From the NCBI GenBank assembly GCA_950295325.1, contig OX485804.1, forward strand, positions 21,328,001 to 21,392,000: DNA of 64,000 bases, read 5' to 3'. The position numbers were made by a program, and so were the translations under genes. The notes beneath the pieces were generated by a model. The model searched no databases. It had not been told where the DNA came from and saw only the letters and a program-made list of their open reading frames with translations. Below, in pieces: positions 32,972-43,473 of this stretch (the stretch's first letter is position 1; each line of letters opens with the position of its first letter). This stretch comes from Polytrichum commune (taxonomy: Eukaryota > Streptophyta > Polytrichopsida > Polytrichales > Polytrichaceae).

Positions 32972-33499
32972 AATGTAGAGGATGTCCACCCTCTAAAAAC
33001 ATGATATAGGTGATGGTTTTAGATCACTTAAAAATGTAACTTCGAACCCTCGTAACTTTTGCATACAATATCCAAACAATGTGTTCTTTAGGACATTAAT
33101 TAGAATCCTCTTGCTCTTGCATGCTGACAAGAAACTACATAAACCCAACAATTAATCACAGTGGAAACTGTGCTCAGCGCTTGTTATGTCGGTTAGGGAC
33201 TACCACTAGAAGGAAACAGGGTTCTTTCGAACACGAAAAGGACAGTGTTTTAACAGTATTAAGTGACCAGCACACATGTCATTGAATTTGCAGCCAGTGT
33301 GGACAAGCTGTCATCCTGGACCTGTGCTATTTTTCCGAAATGAGTGTCAGAAATGTGTCGTGGTTAAAGGCCTTTGACTGCGACAGTAATTAATGATTTT
33401 GACGGCCGTGGTAATTAATGATCTCGATCGCCGTGATAATTTATGATAATGGGAGAATTCCAGAGGTACATTAATTTAATCTCACATAATATATCTCCT

Positions 33500-33687
33500 T
33501 AAAAGAAATGTCCATTAGAAGTCCACTCCTCACCTCCCAAGCCTAGGTATCTACAAGAACCTACTCCCAAATGCCTAGCCACCTACCTACCAAGGTGGGC
33601 TAAGCCAAGGGTGGGGGCCAACGGGTTTGATCCTTGAACCTCTTGGCTCCCGCATAGAGGCCTTAGCCACTAAGCCACCACTCCTCA
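33500..33687 (-). mobile_element. tRNA-derived SINE-like element
   Basis: On the minus strand, TGGCTTAGTGGCTAAGG (33677-33661) fits a tRNA-type A box and GGTTCAAGGATC (33640-33629) fits a B box about 35 bases later, the internal RNA polymerase III promoter of tRNA-derived SINEs. A body of about 110 bp follows. It does not fold as a complete tRNA. I could not identify a target duplication, so the limits are approximate. Confidence 0.6.
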
Positions 33688-33759
33688 TATGATATATGGC
33701 AAGTATTTAAAGTATTTGTATATAGAGGCCCCAAGTTACTCTTTAGCTTCTATATACTG

Positions 33760-34100
33760 TATATAATATATTATCTACTATATACGGTATAGTATTTACT
33801 ATGTATAGTTTACTATCTTCTATCTACGACATACTATTTACTGTTTTATTTAATGTTTTATTTACTATTTTTACTTACTGTTTTTATAAACTGTTTTTAC
33901 TTACCGTTTGTGTTAACCGTTTTTATTTACTGTTTTTATTTACTGTTTTTACTTCCTTTTTTTAACTTACTTTTTAACTATTTTTTAACTATTTTTTTTT
34001 ACTGTTTTGACTTACTGTTTTGACTTACTGTTTTTATATACTGTTTTTATTTACGGTTTGTATTAACTGTTTTTACTTACTGTTTTTATTTATTGTTTAC
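33760..34100. repeat. Minisatellite, TGTTTTTA(C/T)TTAC units
   Basis: Many imperfect units of about 13 bp, based on ACTGTTTTTACTT, with variants ACCGTTTGTGTTA and ACTGTTTTGACTT. AT-rich and degenerate. Located inside the CACTA element. Confidence 0.85.
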
Positions 34101-34262
34101 TTTTGTAGATCTTCTAGCTAGATCTAGATCAAGAAGGAAGTCACCTACCTAATTAAAGATAGAACATTCTTTCACGGACTTCCTTGCCATTGAGTATTTG
34201 CTATTTTAGTGCATTTATGTTGGATGAATGCATGTAATGTCTCTCTTCTACCTTAATTAGTA

Positions 34263-34482
34263 CTCCCTCTGTTTCAAAATAAAATTGTGGTTTCTATTTC
34301 AGTGCGGGATTAAGAACAGTGACCGGATTTGAACCACAATGCGCTTTTTAACCAAAATTGGGAGCTGCCGAAAAGTTGCCGACGTCTCTGTCATGCCCGG
34401 AGGAGGTCCGTAACGAAACCATGGTTTTATTCTGGCACGGAGTTTATGCAGAAACCATGGTTTTATTGTGAAACAGAGGGAG
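34263..34482. mobile_element. Stowaway MITE (Tc1/mariner), 220 bp
   Basis: Starts CTCCCTCTGTTTCAAAATAA and ends with the complement of CTCCCTCTGTTTCACAATAA, flanked by TA on both sides (34261-34262 and 34483-34484). This is the classic Stowaway terminus and target. An internal AACCATGG motif is repeated near the right end. Inserted within the CACTA element, so it is younger than that insertion. Confidence 0.95.
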
Positions 34483-34484
34483 TA

Positions 34485-34550
34485 GTTAATTAGGTAGGTG
34501 ACTCCCTTCTAGCTAGATCTAGACCTTGAAGGAAGTCACCTACCTAATTA
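34485..34550. repeat. Hairpin GTAGGTGACT...AGTCACCTAC
   Basis: TTAATTAGGTAGGTGACT pairs with AGTCACCTACCTAATTAA about 30 bases on. The right part plus its downstream neighbour (to 34577) is also a direct repeat of 34112-34183. The Stowaway element lies between these direct repeats. Confidence 0.7.
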
Positions 34551-34599
34551 AAGATAGAACATTCTTTCACGGACTTGTTGCATGACATTAAAGTTACAC

Positions 34600-34730
34600 A
34601 ACTCTTACACATATGTGTAAGAGTTTTAAGCTTTTGCTCGATTTTTGAGCTCCTCAACACAATTCTTACGTGCATGTAAGAATTGTGTTGCGGAGCTCAA
34701 AAATCGAGCAAAAGCTTAAAACTCCCACAC
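34600..34730. repeat. Two stacked near-perfect hairpins
   Basis: 34600-34625 is a perfect 26 bp palindrome (AACTCTTACACAT and complement). Overlapping it, 34615-34669 pairs with 34676-34730: 55 bp arms with three mismatches around a 6 bp centre GTGCAT. Arms contain AAGCTTTTGCTCGATTTTTG. The loop is very short and the arms nearly identical, so it is either recent or maintained. It could be a small-RNA precursor or CACTA subterminal structure. Confidence 0.9.
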
Positions 34731-35444
34731 AAAAGCTTTTTGTGTCAAAACTTCGTGTCGAAGAGACCCTGTTTCCTTCTAGTGTACATGTCATATTGGA
34801 TGATAAGGCCATGGACCATCAGAGTGCATTGTGTAGTGGGCTGTGTACTGTGTTCCTGGTGACATGAAGCGTGGAGCGTTGGGCAGTGGGCACGTGATTG
34901 CTCTTGCAGCTCTAGTACTGCCCGTGACTGCACTGCAGTACGTGTGCATGGCTGACACAGTCTGCGTCATGTTGGCGGTGCACATGTACAGCCAGTCGTC
35001 AGTTAACTTTAATGCAATAATTAATGCAGTCCATTAACGTTAATGGGCTCATAAGCAATCAAGTACTCATGAGCAACCTGGTCCTTTACAGGTTAATTAA
35101 CTCAGACTCTTTTGTCATTACTCTTGACTGCAAATAACTTAACTGCAAGATTAGTGTCGTTAATTAGTCCATCCCTGCAGTACTAGTTAAGTTAGGCCTT
35201 GTTCTTCCAGGTACGCACCAACCAATGACCATGCATGCATGGTGAGAGCAATCCACGCCCTCCTAGTTGCCTACAGTAACTTACTCCAGGCGCTTAATTA
35301 CCTCCTCTGGCAGCGATATATAACATATATACGACTATAATACAATAACATGCAGGCCCAAAAACAGTGCCATGTATGCAGCAGGCCCAATAATTACTTC
35401 AGTCATATATATAACATACTTCAATTACTCAGCCACGCACAGAG

Positions 35445-35789
35445 CTAGCAAGCATTCCTGGCTCCTGCAGGGTGAATGTTCCCAAGGAATGTCAAAATTC
35501 CGGCGTGATAAGTTATAACGCCGAGACTTATTTGTAATCTGCAGCGCCAGTAGTAACTTAACTGTGCCGCAGTAGTACCTCCTTCCTCCTCAACAATATC
35601 TCTGGCCCTTTCAAAGCCCTGACGCCTGAGGACACACCTGAACTGGTCGCCCTCTATCATGCATGCTGGCTGCATTAAAAAGCTAACGCGGCTTTGCAAG
35701 GACAAGTCCGGCGTTGGCAGCCACGTCAATTTCGTCAGAGCCCACACTCGTGTGGGCATGTACACTCCTGTCCAGTACACTGCCAACAC
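35445..35789 (-). pseudogene. Exon-like frame in the triplicated segment
   Basis: The minus-strand frame contains MIEGDQFRCVLRRQGFERAR then DIVEEEGG. An acceptor TTTTTAATGCAG lies just upstream of the SMIEGDQ codons and a possible donor GGAG/GTACTG just after. The same codons are preserved at 54904-55116 (copy 3) and partly in copy 1 (around 32040-32140), where the frame is soon closed. Probably a captured or duplicated exon of an unknown gene. Confidence 0.35.
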
Positions 35790-35870
35790 GTGAATATCTA
35801 CACTCTATGTAATATTCATTAATTAGAGCCACTTGCTCTTCAAAGTTAAGTTACACCATGCTATTATCTT

Positions 35871-38127
35871 TATACTACAATACACTCATCCTTCCCAATT
35901 AGTGCGTGTTGTGAGTCGGAGTTACGCAGTGCAACAACATCTTACTCAAGCATACAAATAGTAAGTGACACTAAATACAATACTTAGTGTAGTTCTCATT
36001 AGTGTCGTTACATGCCCGCCAATTTTTGCAACCCATTCCTAGCCACCTAAATCCACATTCTATGAGAGATATGTGATCTTTAATGACTACTTGAAAGTTA
36101 GGGTACTAAAACATGATGAAAAAAATCAAACATATATATATATATATTTATATTTATATAGATGGATGTTGAATAGTGGAAATACAATCAAAACAATTCC
36201 TAGAATATTATCATAATGGACTATGCACATTGTATGAAAGAATCTTATAATACAATCTTATCGTAGGATGTTTTGATCAAATCTAGCATGTTATAATTAT
36301 TGACTTGCATTTAGTCCAATTTTTCTTTACTAATAAATATATCCAATATAAAAACCTGACCATCTATAAGTTTGTAGCCGATCCATCTCAAATGACTTGG
36401 ACTAGACTTGTTTGGGCCTTTAAAATTAATTCCAGTATCAAATAAACCATTAGCAACAACTTTTCATTTATATACAATTAAAATTGAGGTCTAGAAAGCT
36501 AAGACTTTAGATGATCTAATGAATACACAATAAGCTCCAAGAATTGAAGTGCTATATTCGCTTGTCTGGACCCCCGAGATCATTGGATGATGGTCACCAA
36601 GGCTACCTCCACATCACTACATTTATTTATTTCTTATTATAGTCTCCATGAGATAAGATGAATGTACTAAACAAAATCGCAAACCCATGAATATAAAGAG
36701 TTTGATTTGTAAGATTGGTTGAAGATTCGTACACTTGTGTATATAGGGCATACATTGAGCCCTTTAGAGGCTTGGGATACGTTGTGGATGAAGAGGTTCC
36801 AATATAAAAAAACACCCGACAAGATTAAGGGTTAATTCATTCCAATTCGACACCAATAGACTACCTCGGGTCTCTAACACTACTTTTGAAATAAAAATTT
36901 CTAAACATTGTCATTCACAAGTTCCAATATACTTTATTGAATGTTCACCTCCACAATGGATGAGTTAATGTAGGCACCACAAATCCCTAGCCACCCTTAG
37001 TTCATCAAGGGTGAACATATGAGACACAACTGAAAGTTGAGATGATTGCGACTAAGATTTTGATGAATGTACAAGAGGTTAGATAAACCAATGATTATTT
37101 AAAATAAACATGTTTATAAAAGATAAAAGATAAAAAAATATATAAATTGATTTTTTTTAAATGAATTATACATACACAATTGATAATTATGTGGGAATTA
37201 GGATAAACATGTTGTTCTTTGCAATATATGTATAATATATAAGAAGATTATGAATGATGTAAGAAATAATATAATATAAATTTTTATAAATTTTGAAATA
37301 TACATGTATAAAATGTAGCAATATGTAAAAAATATAAGAAACCTATTGCTATTTGAAATGAAAATATATGTCGGAATAATATAGGAACATTATAAACTCA
37401 CATCTTTTTAAAATTATATAGTAAATTTTTGTAGACACTTATAGTAAATTTTTGGAGAGAACAGTGACAACTACTTATTTACAAGGGGGGTACTATCTTT
37501 GAGAATTAGAATATGAGGAGTTCTTAAAGTAGAAAATATCTATTGAGCGTAAAATTTTAATATCCTATTATTAATTAAAAAATAGAATGCATTAAATATT
37601 AAATACCTTATTTTTCTTACAATTTTTTGATAGCCTTTAAATTTTAGCCAAGGGGGGGGGATGCATTGTGAATTGGCATTTAAACAACATGATAACATGA
37701 TGCATTGTTGTGGTATGCCAAGAAGAAAACACAATAGAAATTAATCACACCACGAAGATTGTAATAGAGAATGCAAGTAGAGTGCAACCTAAACATTTAG
37801 TGTGTTAAGAAACACAACTCTCCAACATTTGCAAGATAGCAAGAGTTCGTACAACATTTGCAAAAGAATTTCAAACTTTAATGATTGTCTCAAATACACC
37901 CCTTCCTATCGACATTTAAACAATATCGACATTTTTGTTATAATTGATTTACATTAATTTGCGCCTTATATTTTATATAGAATTCTTTAAAATTTTACCT
38001 CAAATGAATATATACTACCCTATATTTTATCGCTTTTAACATACCGTTTGTGCCCCCCCAGGGTTTTGAATTTTGTGAGAAAAAACTTATAGATATTTGG
38101 AGTGAGTAACCTACTTTGGGAATCAAT
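35871..38127. other. AT-rich end of copy A, no gene
   Basis: 36110-36480 matches 56450-56750. 37770-38060 matches 52590-52950. It contains an AT microsatellite (about 36132-36160) and G or C runs at 37652-37661 and 38055. No coding frame has support. Confidence 0.5.
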
Positions 38128-38619
38128 TTAATGTACTCTTAGTTGCATTATTAACCTTTTAAGACTCTAAAATCGATTTCATTCATTTCTTTTTTGTGGT
38201 ATCTTATTCGATATAGTTGAACTCCGTATATACCGTAGCAAAATATTGATGTTAAGAGAAGATAAGGAAATTTGGTATGCATGGGGTATGGGATATAATA
38301 AGGGTTTTCACATAGCTTATTAAATGATTTTAATTTTATTGTATGTGTAGTATTATACCTTATTATACCTTATTTTAATAAATAATACTTCTACTATCAT
38401 AGCACTTTCATGCTTTAATTTATTATGACTTTATTATAGGTTGTTGGTCCTTATTTTTCTGATAACCTCGGTCCTCACTCATCCCTACATGCTAAGCAAA
38501 GATGACAACAATTTGTCATGGCGTGTTTTGAGGTAGGGTGTAGAATGTTAGAGAGGGCATTCTCTTCCTCTACAGTCAAGAGCCTGCATAAGTAATTTGT
38601 AGACACAATTTCAGTTCCC

Positions 38620-38868
38620 ATGAGCTCCATAGTGTTACAAAGTCATTGTTATGCAATCATGGGCTTGCAACTCCTACATTCACTTAGTACGTTGTGCATG
38701 CCTAGTTTATATGAGGATAAATTTGTATGTCACTCTACTAAAGGAATGGGCCAATGCATTCATGAAGGGAACATGAGTGTGTGCAAACATATAACTTGTC
38801 GATCTGTTCGTTACATCCCCCAGTTGATAACTCTCCATATTATAAACCTCTATGTATATTGTTTGTAA
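38620..38868 (+). pseudogene. Open frame shared with copy A (11311-11560)
   Basis: 82-codon plus-strand frame with LCMPSLYEDKFVCHSTKGMG. In copy A the equivalent has in-frame stops. No domain recognised. Low evidence of ever coding. Confidence 0.2.
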
Positions 38869-39050
38869 TATTCTAGAAAATTAGTCATGTATGCAAGTTG
38901 TTTTATTTTTATATTGTTCTTGTAGGTGATAGACAGAGCTTAGAGGTTTCCACAAATATAAATGTATATTATACTAACACTTATTACAATTCCATCATTA
39001 TTATTTTAAACTTTTTTTTGAAAGTTGAACTACATGTATCCTAGCTTGGG

Positions 39051-39840
39051 CTCGGGGGGTGCACCTTTCATTAAAACCTAGAATCACGTGCGTTCACTAC
39101 ATACTCTAAAAACCCCCTATATACAAGTTATTTTTTGTGAAATGAAGTAATACACATACAATTGCAACAATAAATATACAAGTGACAATATGTATACACA
39201 AAAAAACATCCATTCATATATAGTCATTAACATAAGTATACAAATATACTTTTGAACAATAATAAACCCCTATAATATGTATAACAAAATATCCTAGCTT
39301 TCAACAACAAAGTCGTTGAAAACTTTTTCATCTCCCGGATGTAACTCATAAACATTTGATTCACCAATATATGTCATTGCATTGTAGCCAATGCAAATAT
39401 TGTCTTTAAGTCTACCATCAAATGATCAGTAAGATAATATGTCCACTTGTTGTTAGCCCCTTTTTGATACCAACATAAACCAATCTCCTTGTTACTTTGA
39501 GCTGAACGAATCATTTCAAAACCCTAATACTGCCTCTTTCCCCGATATTACCTTGACACCTTGTACATGGTTCATACTACCCTATAAGGTTGCTAATGAA
39601 AATCGTTAATCCTAGTTAATCATAATTTCATCCAATATGAAAACTTATGATATGTAGTATAGTAACAGTACCATACAAGTACAATTATTGTATACTTTTT
39701 AAAGGCCTTCCATATATGTATGTAACTATAAATTATAACATGTATACCATATGTATACGTAATACGGCAAGGTCCAAATCAATACCCCTCCTGTGCACTC
39801 ACGTATACTCGTACATGTTTAGTACAGTGCACCCCCCGAG
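39051..39840. mobile_element. CTCGGGGGGTGCAC-ended transposon, 790 bp, 8 bp target
   Basis: Ends CTCGGGGGGTGCAC and GTGCACCCCCCGAG, a perfect 14 bp inverted repeat. Flanked by AGCTTGGG on both sides (39043-39050 and 39841-39848); copy A (about 11730) has one uninterrupted site. Same family as 22099-22437. It carries a decayed minus-strand coding piece (about 39560-39290) including EIGLCWYQKGANNKWTYYL, then a stop. The source gene is unknown. Confidence 0.92.
39290..39560 (-). pseudogene. Decayed coding fragment inside the 39051-39840 element
   Basis: On the minus strand FEMIRSAQSNKEIGLCWYQK GANNKWTYYLTDHL is open and of normal composition, followed by DLKTIFALATMQ and a stop; a second frame picks up later. 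It may be a remnant of the element's own transposase or a captured gene piece. Not recognised. Confidence 0.35.
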
Positions 39841-41029
39841 AGCTTGGGCAAGCTCCTCCAAAATTTTCTTGTATTACTGTAACTACTAAATGTTTAAAAA
39901 TGATATTCAATAAAACCATATTCACCTATATATATAGTAATATTTTTATAAGAGTATGAAAGGTTAAGGTCCATCTAGGTCGTATATCATTCAAACATAG
40001 GTGTCCAATTAGGAAGAGTGACCACATGAGACACACATGTCTTATAACATGTACATGAATTATGACCTTTTTATTTGATATTTTGAAACGTTCCTTCTAT
40101 ACAATCTGTTTTGAAGAGATCGTGGAAAACTCTAGGTTTCTAGAATCTTTATTATAATGTGTTATTATGAGAAGAAATAACCTAAACTTCTGAGGAGACC
40201 TATGAATAATACGGAAATTGATGCGCCATGCTTACATCAAGTAATATACATCTATTGTATATGAATTTCATTGTATGGTACATTATTGAAAGTGTCCTAT
40301 TAGTGTAAGTCTAGTATGCGACTGCATGTATAGTGCATATGCTCATTAAATACAACAACATGTAACTCAAACAACATCACTTATGAATTTATTAAACATA
40401 TGCTATGAGATAGTGCCATCAGAAACACAATAACACACAGTTGTACACTCAACTTGACATACCTCAAGATTAAATCAATCTATGGATCTCGGAATTGTCT
40501 CTTATACAAGAGGGGCACCCAATGGTATGAATAGTCACAATTTAATATTTCAAATATGCATCTACCATATTCCCATATACAATGGAAGACATGATAGTGG
40601 TGATGGTGAGGCGGTGGCTCCAATGTTCCCTAAATTTATCATTATGGTGGTCCCATCCTAATTAATACTCTTTCCAAAAAAAAAAACAATTTGACATTGG
40701 CAAAGGTTTATGGGTCGCTCTGGTGGTGCATGTGGACGCATGCTAGGGTCTTGGGTGGTACACACGGATTTGGGGACCACTGGAGGGATTAGAAAGTTAT
40801 GCCCCCTCCCCACTTGACATTAGCAAATAACCAAAGACTTCCCTAAAACCCGGGTAAAGCTCCCTCGGTTATAGTGGACACGTCCGGCTATCCCAATGCA
40901 CCTACAAGAACTTGCTCCGGAGATTTCCAAGTAGGTTTTAGTTAAGTAGCTTTCACACATGCTCATTGTTTTATCTACCAACCAATGAATGTTGGATAGT
41001 TTTTGTCCCATCCTCAAATGCCTTAATAC

Positions 41030-41791
41030 CAGGGTTGTCTATCGCGACGTCCTGCCACCGTCATGACGTCATGACGTGTCGTGTCGGGGCGGACCCCTCC
41101 GTCACGACATAATAGGGTCCACGTAGGGTCATACTAGGGGAAAGCTAATAGGGTGGGTAAAATACTTACCTTCTTGCCAAGGTGGCATCCAATGTGGCAG
41201 AAAAATCCGATGTGGATGTGCATATTTCCCTTGCCAAGTAAATCATTTTGCCTTTGTGTTAATCATTATGTTAAAATCAAAGTAGTAAAATATGACAAAT
41301 GAGGGTGTGGGGGGGAGGGGAACGGAGCGGACGGGGACGGGAACGGGGGCGGGAACGGATGCGGACGGGGGGAACGTCGGATGGAGGGCCGGATGGGGGC
41401 CGGATGGAGGCCATATGGGGTACGGATGGGGGCCGGATTGGGGGGGAAGGGGGTTCGGATTAGGGGGGGGGGGGCGGATGGGGGCCGGATGGGGTGCCGG
41501 ATGGGGGAGGGGAACGTAGGGAGCGGGGGGAACGGGGGGGGGGGGGGGGGGACGGGCGCTAGTATTTTTTTTTCCCACTTTACCTCTACTTTGCTGACAT
41601 GGCACCATACGTGGACATCGTAAATCCTACGTGTCCTGATTGGGGTAATGTAATTACACAAAAAAATACGGTAAAATTCAAGTTCGTCAGGATAAAGACA
41701 GCATCCGGCATAATGTCGTGACAGATACGTGTCGTGACGCCACGACATTATGTCGGGATTAGCCTCCGTCACGACACAATAGACAACCCTG
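41030..41791. mobile_element. Non-autonomous hAT transposon, 762 bp, nested
   Basis: Ends CAGGGTTGTCTAT and ATAGACAACCCTG, flanked by the perfect 8 bp duplication CTTAATAC (41022-41029 and 41792-41799). CAGGG ends with an 8 bp target are typical of hAT. Subterminal regions are rich in GTCGTGACG/CACGACA motifs, likely transposase-binding repeats. No transposase coding capacity; the centre is the G-rich tract below. Confidence 0.93.
41304..41562. repeat. G-rich, purine-biased tract with long G runs
   Basis: GGGGGCCGGATG-like units repeated with runs of up to about 18 G on the plus strand. The strong strand asymmetry suggests G-quadruplex capacity. Open frames here are Gly/Pro low-complexity artefacts. 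Located at the centre of the hAT element. Confidence 0.8.
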
Positions 41792-42083
41792 CTTAATACT
41801 TACCATCGGTTTTTGTTAATGGAGCTCCTCGTGCCCTCATAGCTAAGACTAAAAGCAACCAATCACAAAAGCGGGAGGCAACACTTTTAGAGGTCCTACA
41901 TTCTTGCCTCATGTCTAGGTACTGATGGGAGGGTCGGTATTTTTAGCTTAAAACCTCCACTTTTAAGCCATGCCACATCATTTGCCAACTAGGCTCGGCA
42001 CTAGATAATGTTCATGGTGTGAACACTCATTTTTAAGAACCCACTTTTAGGCTTAGCTAATGTCAAGTGGGGAGGGGGCATTA

Positions 42084-42490
42084 GTCATATTTGTATAGTG
42101 GTATTAACATGCACATGTAAGCTCAATACACTGATTATCCGATTTAGACTTGCGTGTTACTATTCGGAGTTACACAACGCTATAATTATGTCATGACAAT
42201 GTATCCATTTTACCAAGCAAACTTGTCATTCGTATATGTTCTACAATGTGCGAACAACCGATTGAACTTTTGTCAGTAGAATTGAACTCTTGAGTAAGAT
42301 GTTATTGCATTGCGTAATTACAAATAGTAACTCACACTAAATGGGCTAATTGGTGCACTCATTGTTCATGCACACTCCCATTTTTTGGAGTAAGTAAAAG
42401 ATTACATAAATGGGTCAGTTGGTGATTGGTAAATTGACAAGACTTTTGCAATGAGTTCAACCACATGTGTTCACAAGTGTGGACTGCTAA
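42084..42490. other. Shared block of copy B, no gene
   Basis: Matches copy A 12660-13052. AT-rich, with no supported coding frame. Confidence 0.5.
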
Positions 42491-43064
42491 GGGGATGTTT
42501 ACACCATGGACCATGAAGTTGTCCCAAGGCCTTGTAAAATATTTGCTTGGTTGTTGAACTCGTCCCGAGACCACTTCGGTTTACACCAAGGGAAAAATGT
42601 TAAATTGACCATGGAGTTTGAGGTCCCAAAAGACATATTGTAAGGCCTACATTATTCACTAACATGGTCCAATAGGTTTTGTGGTGGGAGAGGCAAAAGC
42701 GGTGGCCTAGTAGGAAAAAGCAAGGGCCCATGGTAGAGAAAAGTTGTTATAATGAATTTTGAATGAAGTTTTCTTTTGGGAAGAGAAGATGAAGATAAGA
42801 GATGACAAGGGAATGGTCAAACTTAATTTAATTTTTTTTAAACTGCCTTTTCTAGGCATATGTTTAAATATCCATCACATTCACTTCTTGGTGCATGGTC
42901 ATTCCTCTTGGTCCACATTTGGTTTACACTTAGCAAAGGGCCCAAAGGCTTTGTAAATTGATCTTTTAAGAAATCAAACCATGAAAGCTGGACCACGAAA
43001 TCAAACCATGGAAAAATGCCATCTTCCATAGTCCGACTTCATGGTCCATGGTGTAAACCGGTCC
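42491..43064. mobile_element. Harbinger/Tourist-like MITE, copy B, TAA target
   Basis: 574 bp counterpart of 13053-13631 at the duplicated position, flanked by TAA on both sides. Ends GGGGATGTTTACACCATGGA and the complement of GGACCGGTTTACACCATGGA. Confidence 0.85.
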
Positions 43065-43293
43065 TAACTTGTTGGTTGGAAATTCTGCCAAGGCTTGATG
43101 GATGGATTGAAAATGGGTGGGTAATAACCCAAAGGGAACTATAAAAAAGAAAATGAAATTTAGTAAGGAAGTGTATTTTCTTCACATGGCAAAAAGATAT
43201 AATTGCAGAACATTTGAGTATCTCCTTGACTCCACAATTTTTATTTTTATTTATTAAGCATATTATATCTTCTTAAATGTCAGACATATCAAT

Positions 43294-43436
43294 TCATAAT
43301 ATTATTCAGGTCCATAATAGTGTTATGTAGGACTGACAATATTACATGGAATATTCGCCATATATTCCCCATTGTATGTGGGGAATATTGTCAGTCCCAT
43401 AGAACATTTTTATGGATATGTATACTATTATGTTCC
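43294..43436. repeat. Fold-back hairpin (long form)
   Basis: GGACTGACAATATT (43330-43343) pairs with AATATTGTCAGTCC (43384-43397), with further weaker pairing outside. Counterpart of 13862-13946 but with a different interior. Confidence 0.7.
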
Positions 43437-43473
43437 ATCATTCAACAATGCACCCTTGAATCTACACATAAAT

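Larger units (their letters stand above)
33204..34784. mobile_element. Non-autonomous CACTA (En/Spm) transposon, 1.58 kb
   Basis: Left end CACTAGAAGGAAACAGGGT followed by TCTTTCGAACACGAA; the right end is the complement with the same start and TCTTCGACACGAA inside. Flanked by TAC on both sides (33201-33203 and 34785-34787); two related copies of the host sequence have the single TAC. CACTA ends plus a 3 bp duplication is diagnostic (established knowledge). No transposase. The interior hosts a SINE, a minisatellite, a Stowaway MITE and hairpins, so it has served as a landing site. Confidence 0.92.
32972..35870. repeat. Triplicated segment, copy 2, interrupted by CACTA element
   Basis: Matches copies 1 and 3 on both sides of the insertion at 33204-34784. 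The interruption falls in GGGACTAC/ATG, which is continuous in the other two copies. Confidence 0.8.
10806..38127. repeat. Tandem segmental duplication, copy A
   Basis: Copy A of a very large duplication. Aligned blocks with copy B are 10815-13987 with 38130-43473, 20812-27960 with 43470-48770, 27960-30430 with 51740-49240 in inverted orientation, 30460-32330 with 53315-55250, and 36110-36480 with 56450-56750. Sequence identity is high enough to follow by eye, with many small gaps. Copy A alone contains the 13988-20811 element, the 22099-22437 MITE and an extra 33-36 kb block. The order is the same except for the inverted block, so it arose as one duplication followed by separate insertions. 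Confidence 0.85.
40800..42080. mobile_element. Tourist-like MITE, copy 3, split by a hAT element
   Basis: Ends TGCCCCCTCCCCACTTGAC and complement, flanked by TTA (40797-40799 and 42081-42083). Without the nested 762 bp element and one 8 bp duplicate it is about 511 bp, matching copies 1 and 2 (which are in the opposite orientation). Copy A lacks it. Confidence 0.88.

Noticed and set aside
33629..33677. A tRNA gene
   Set aside because: A- and B-box-like sequences are present but the arms do not pair as a complete tRNA; a SINE is more likely.
41292..41623. Gly/Pro-rich proteins in the G-rich tract
   Set aside because: Frames open on both strands only because of base bias; they lie inside a hAT element.
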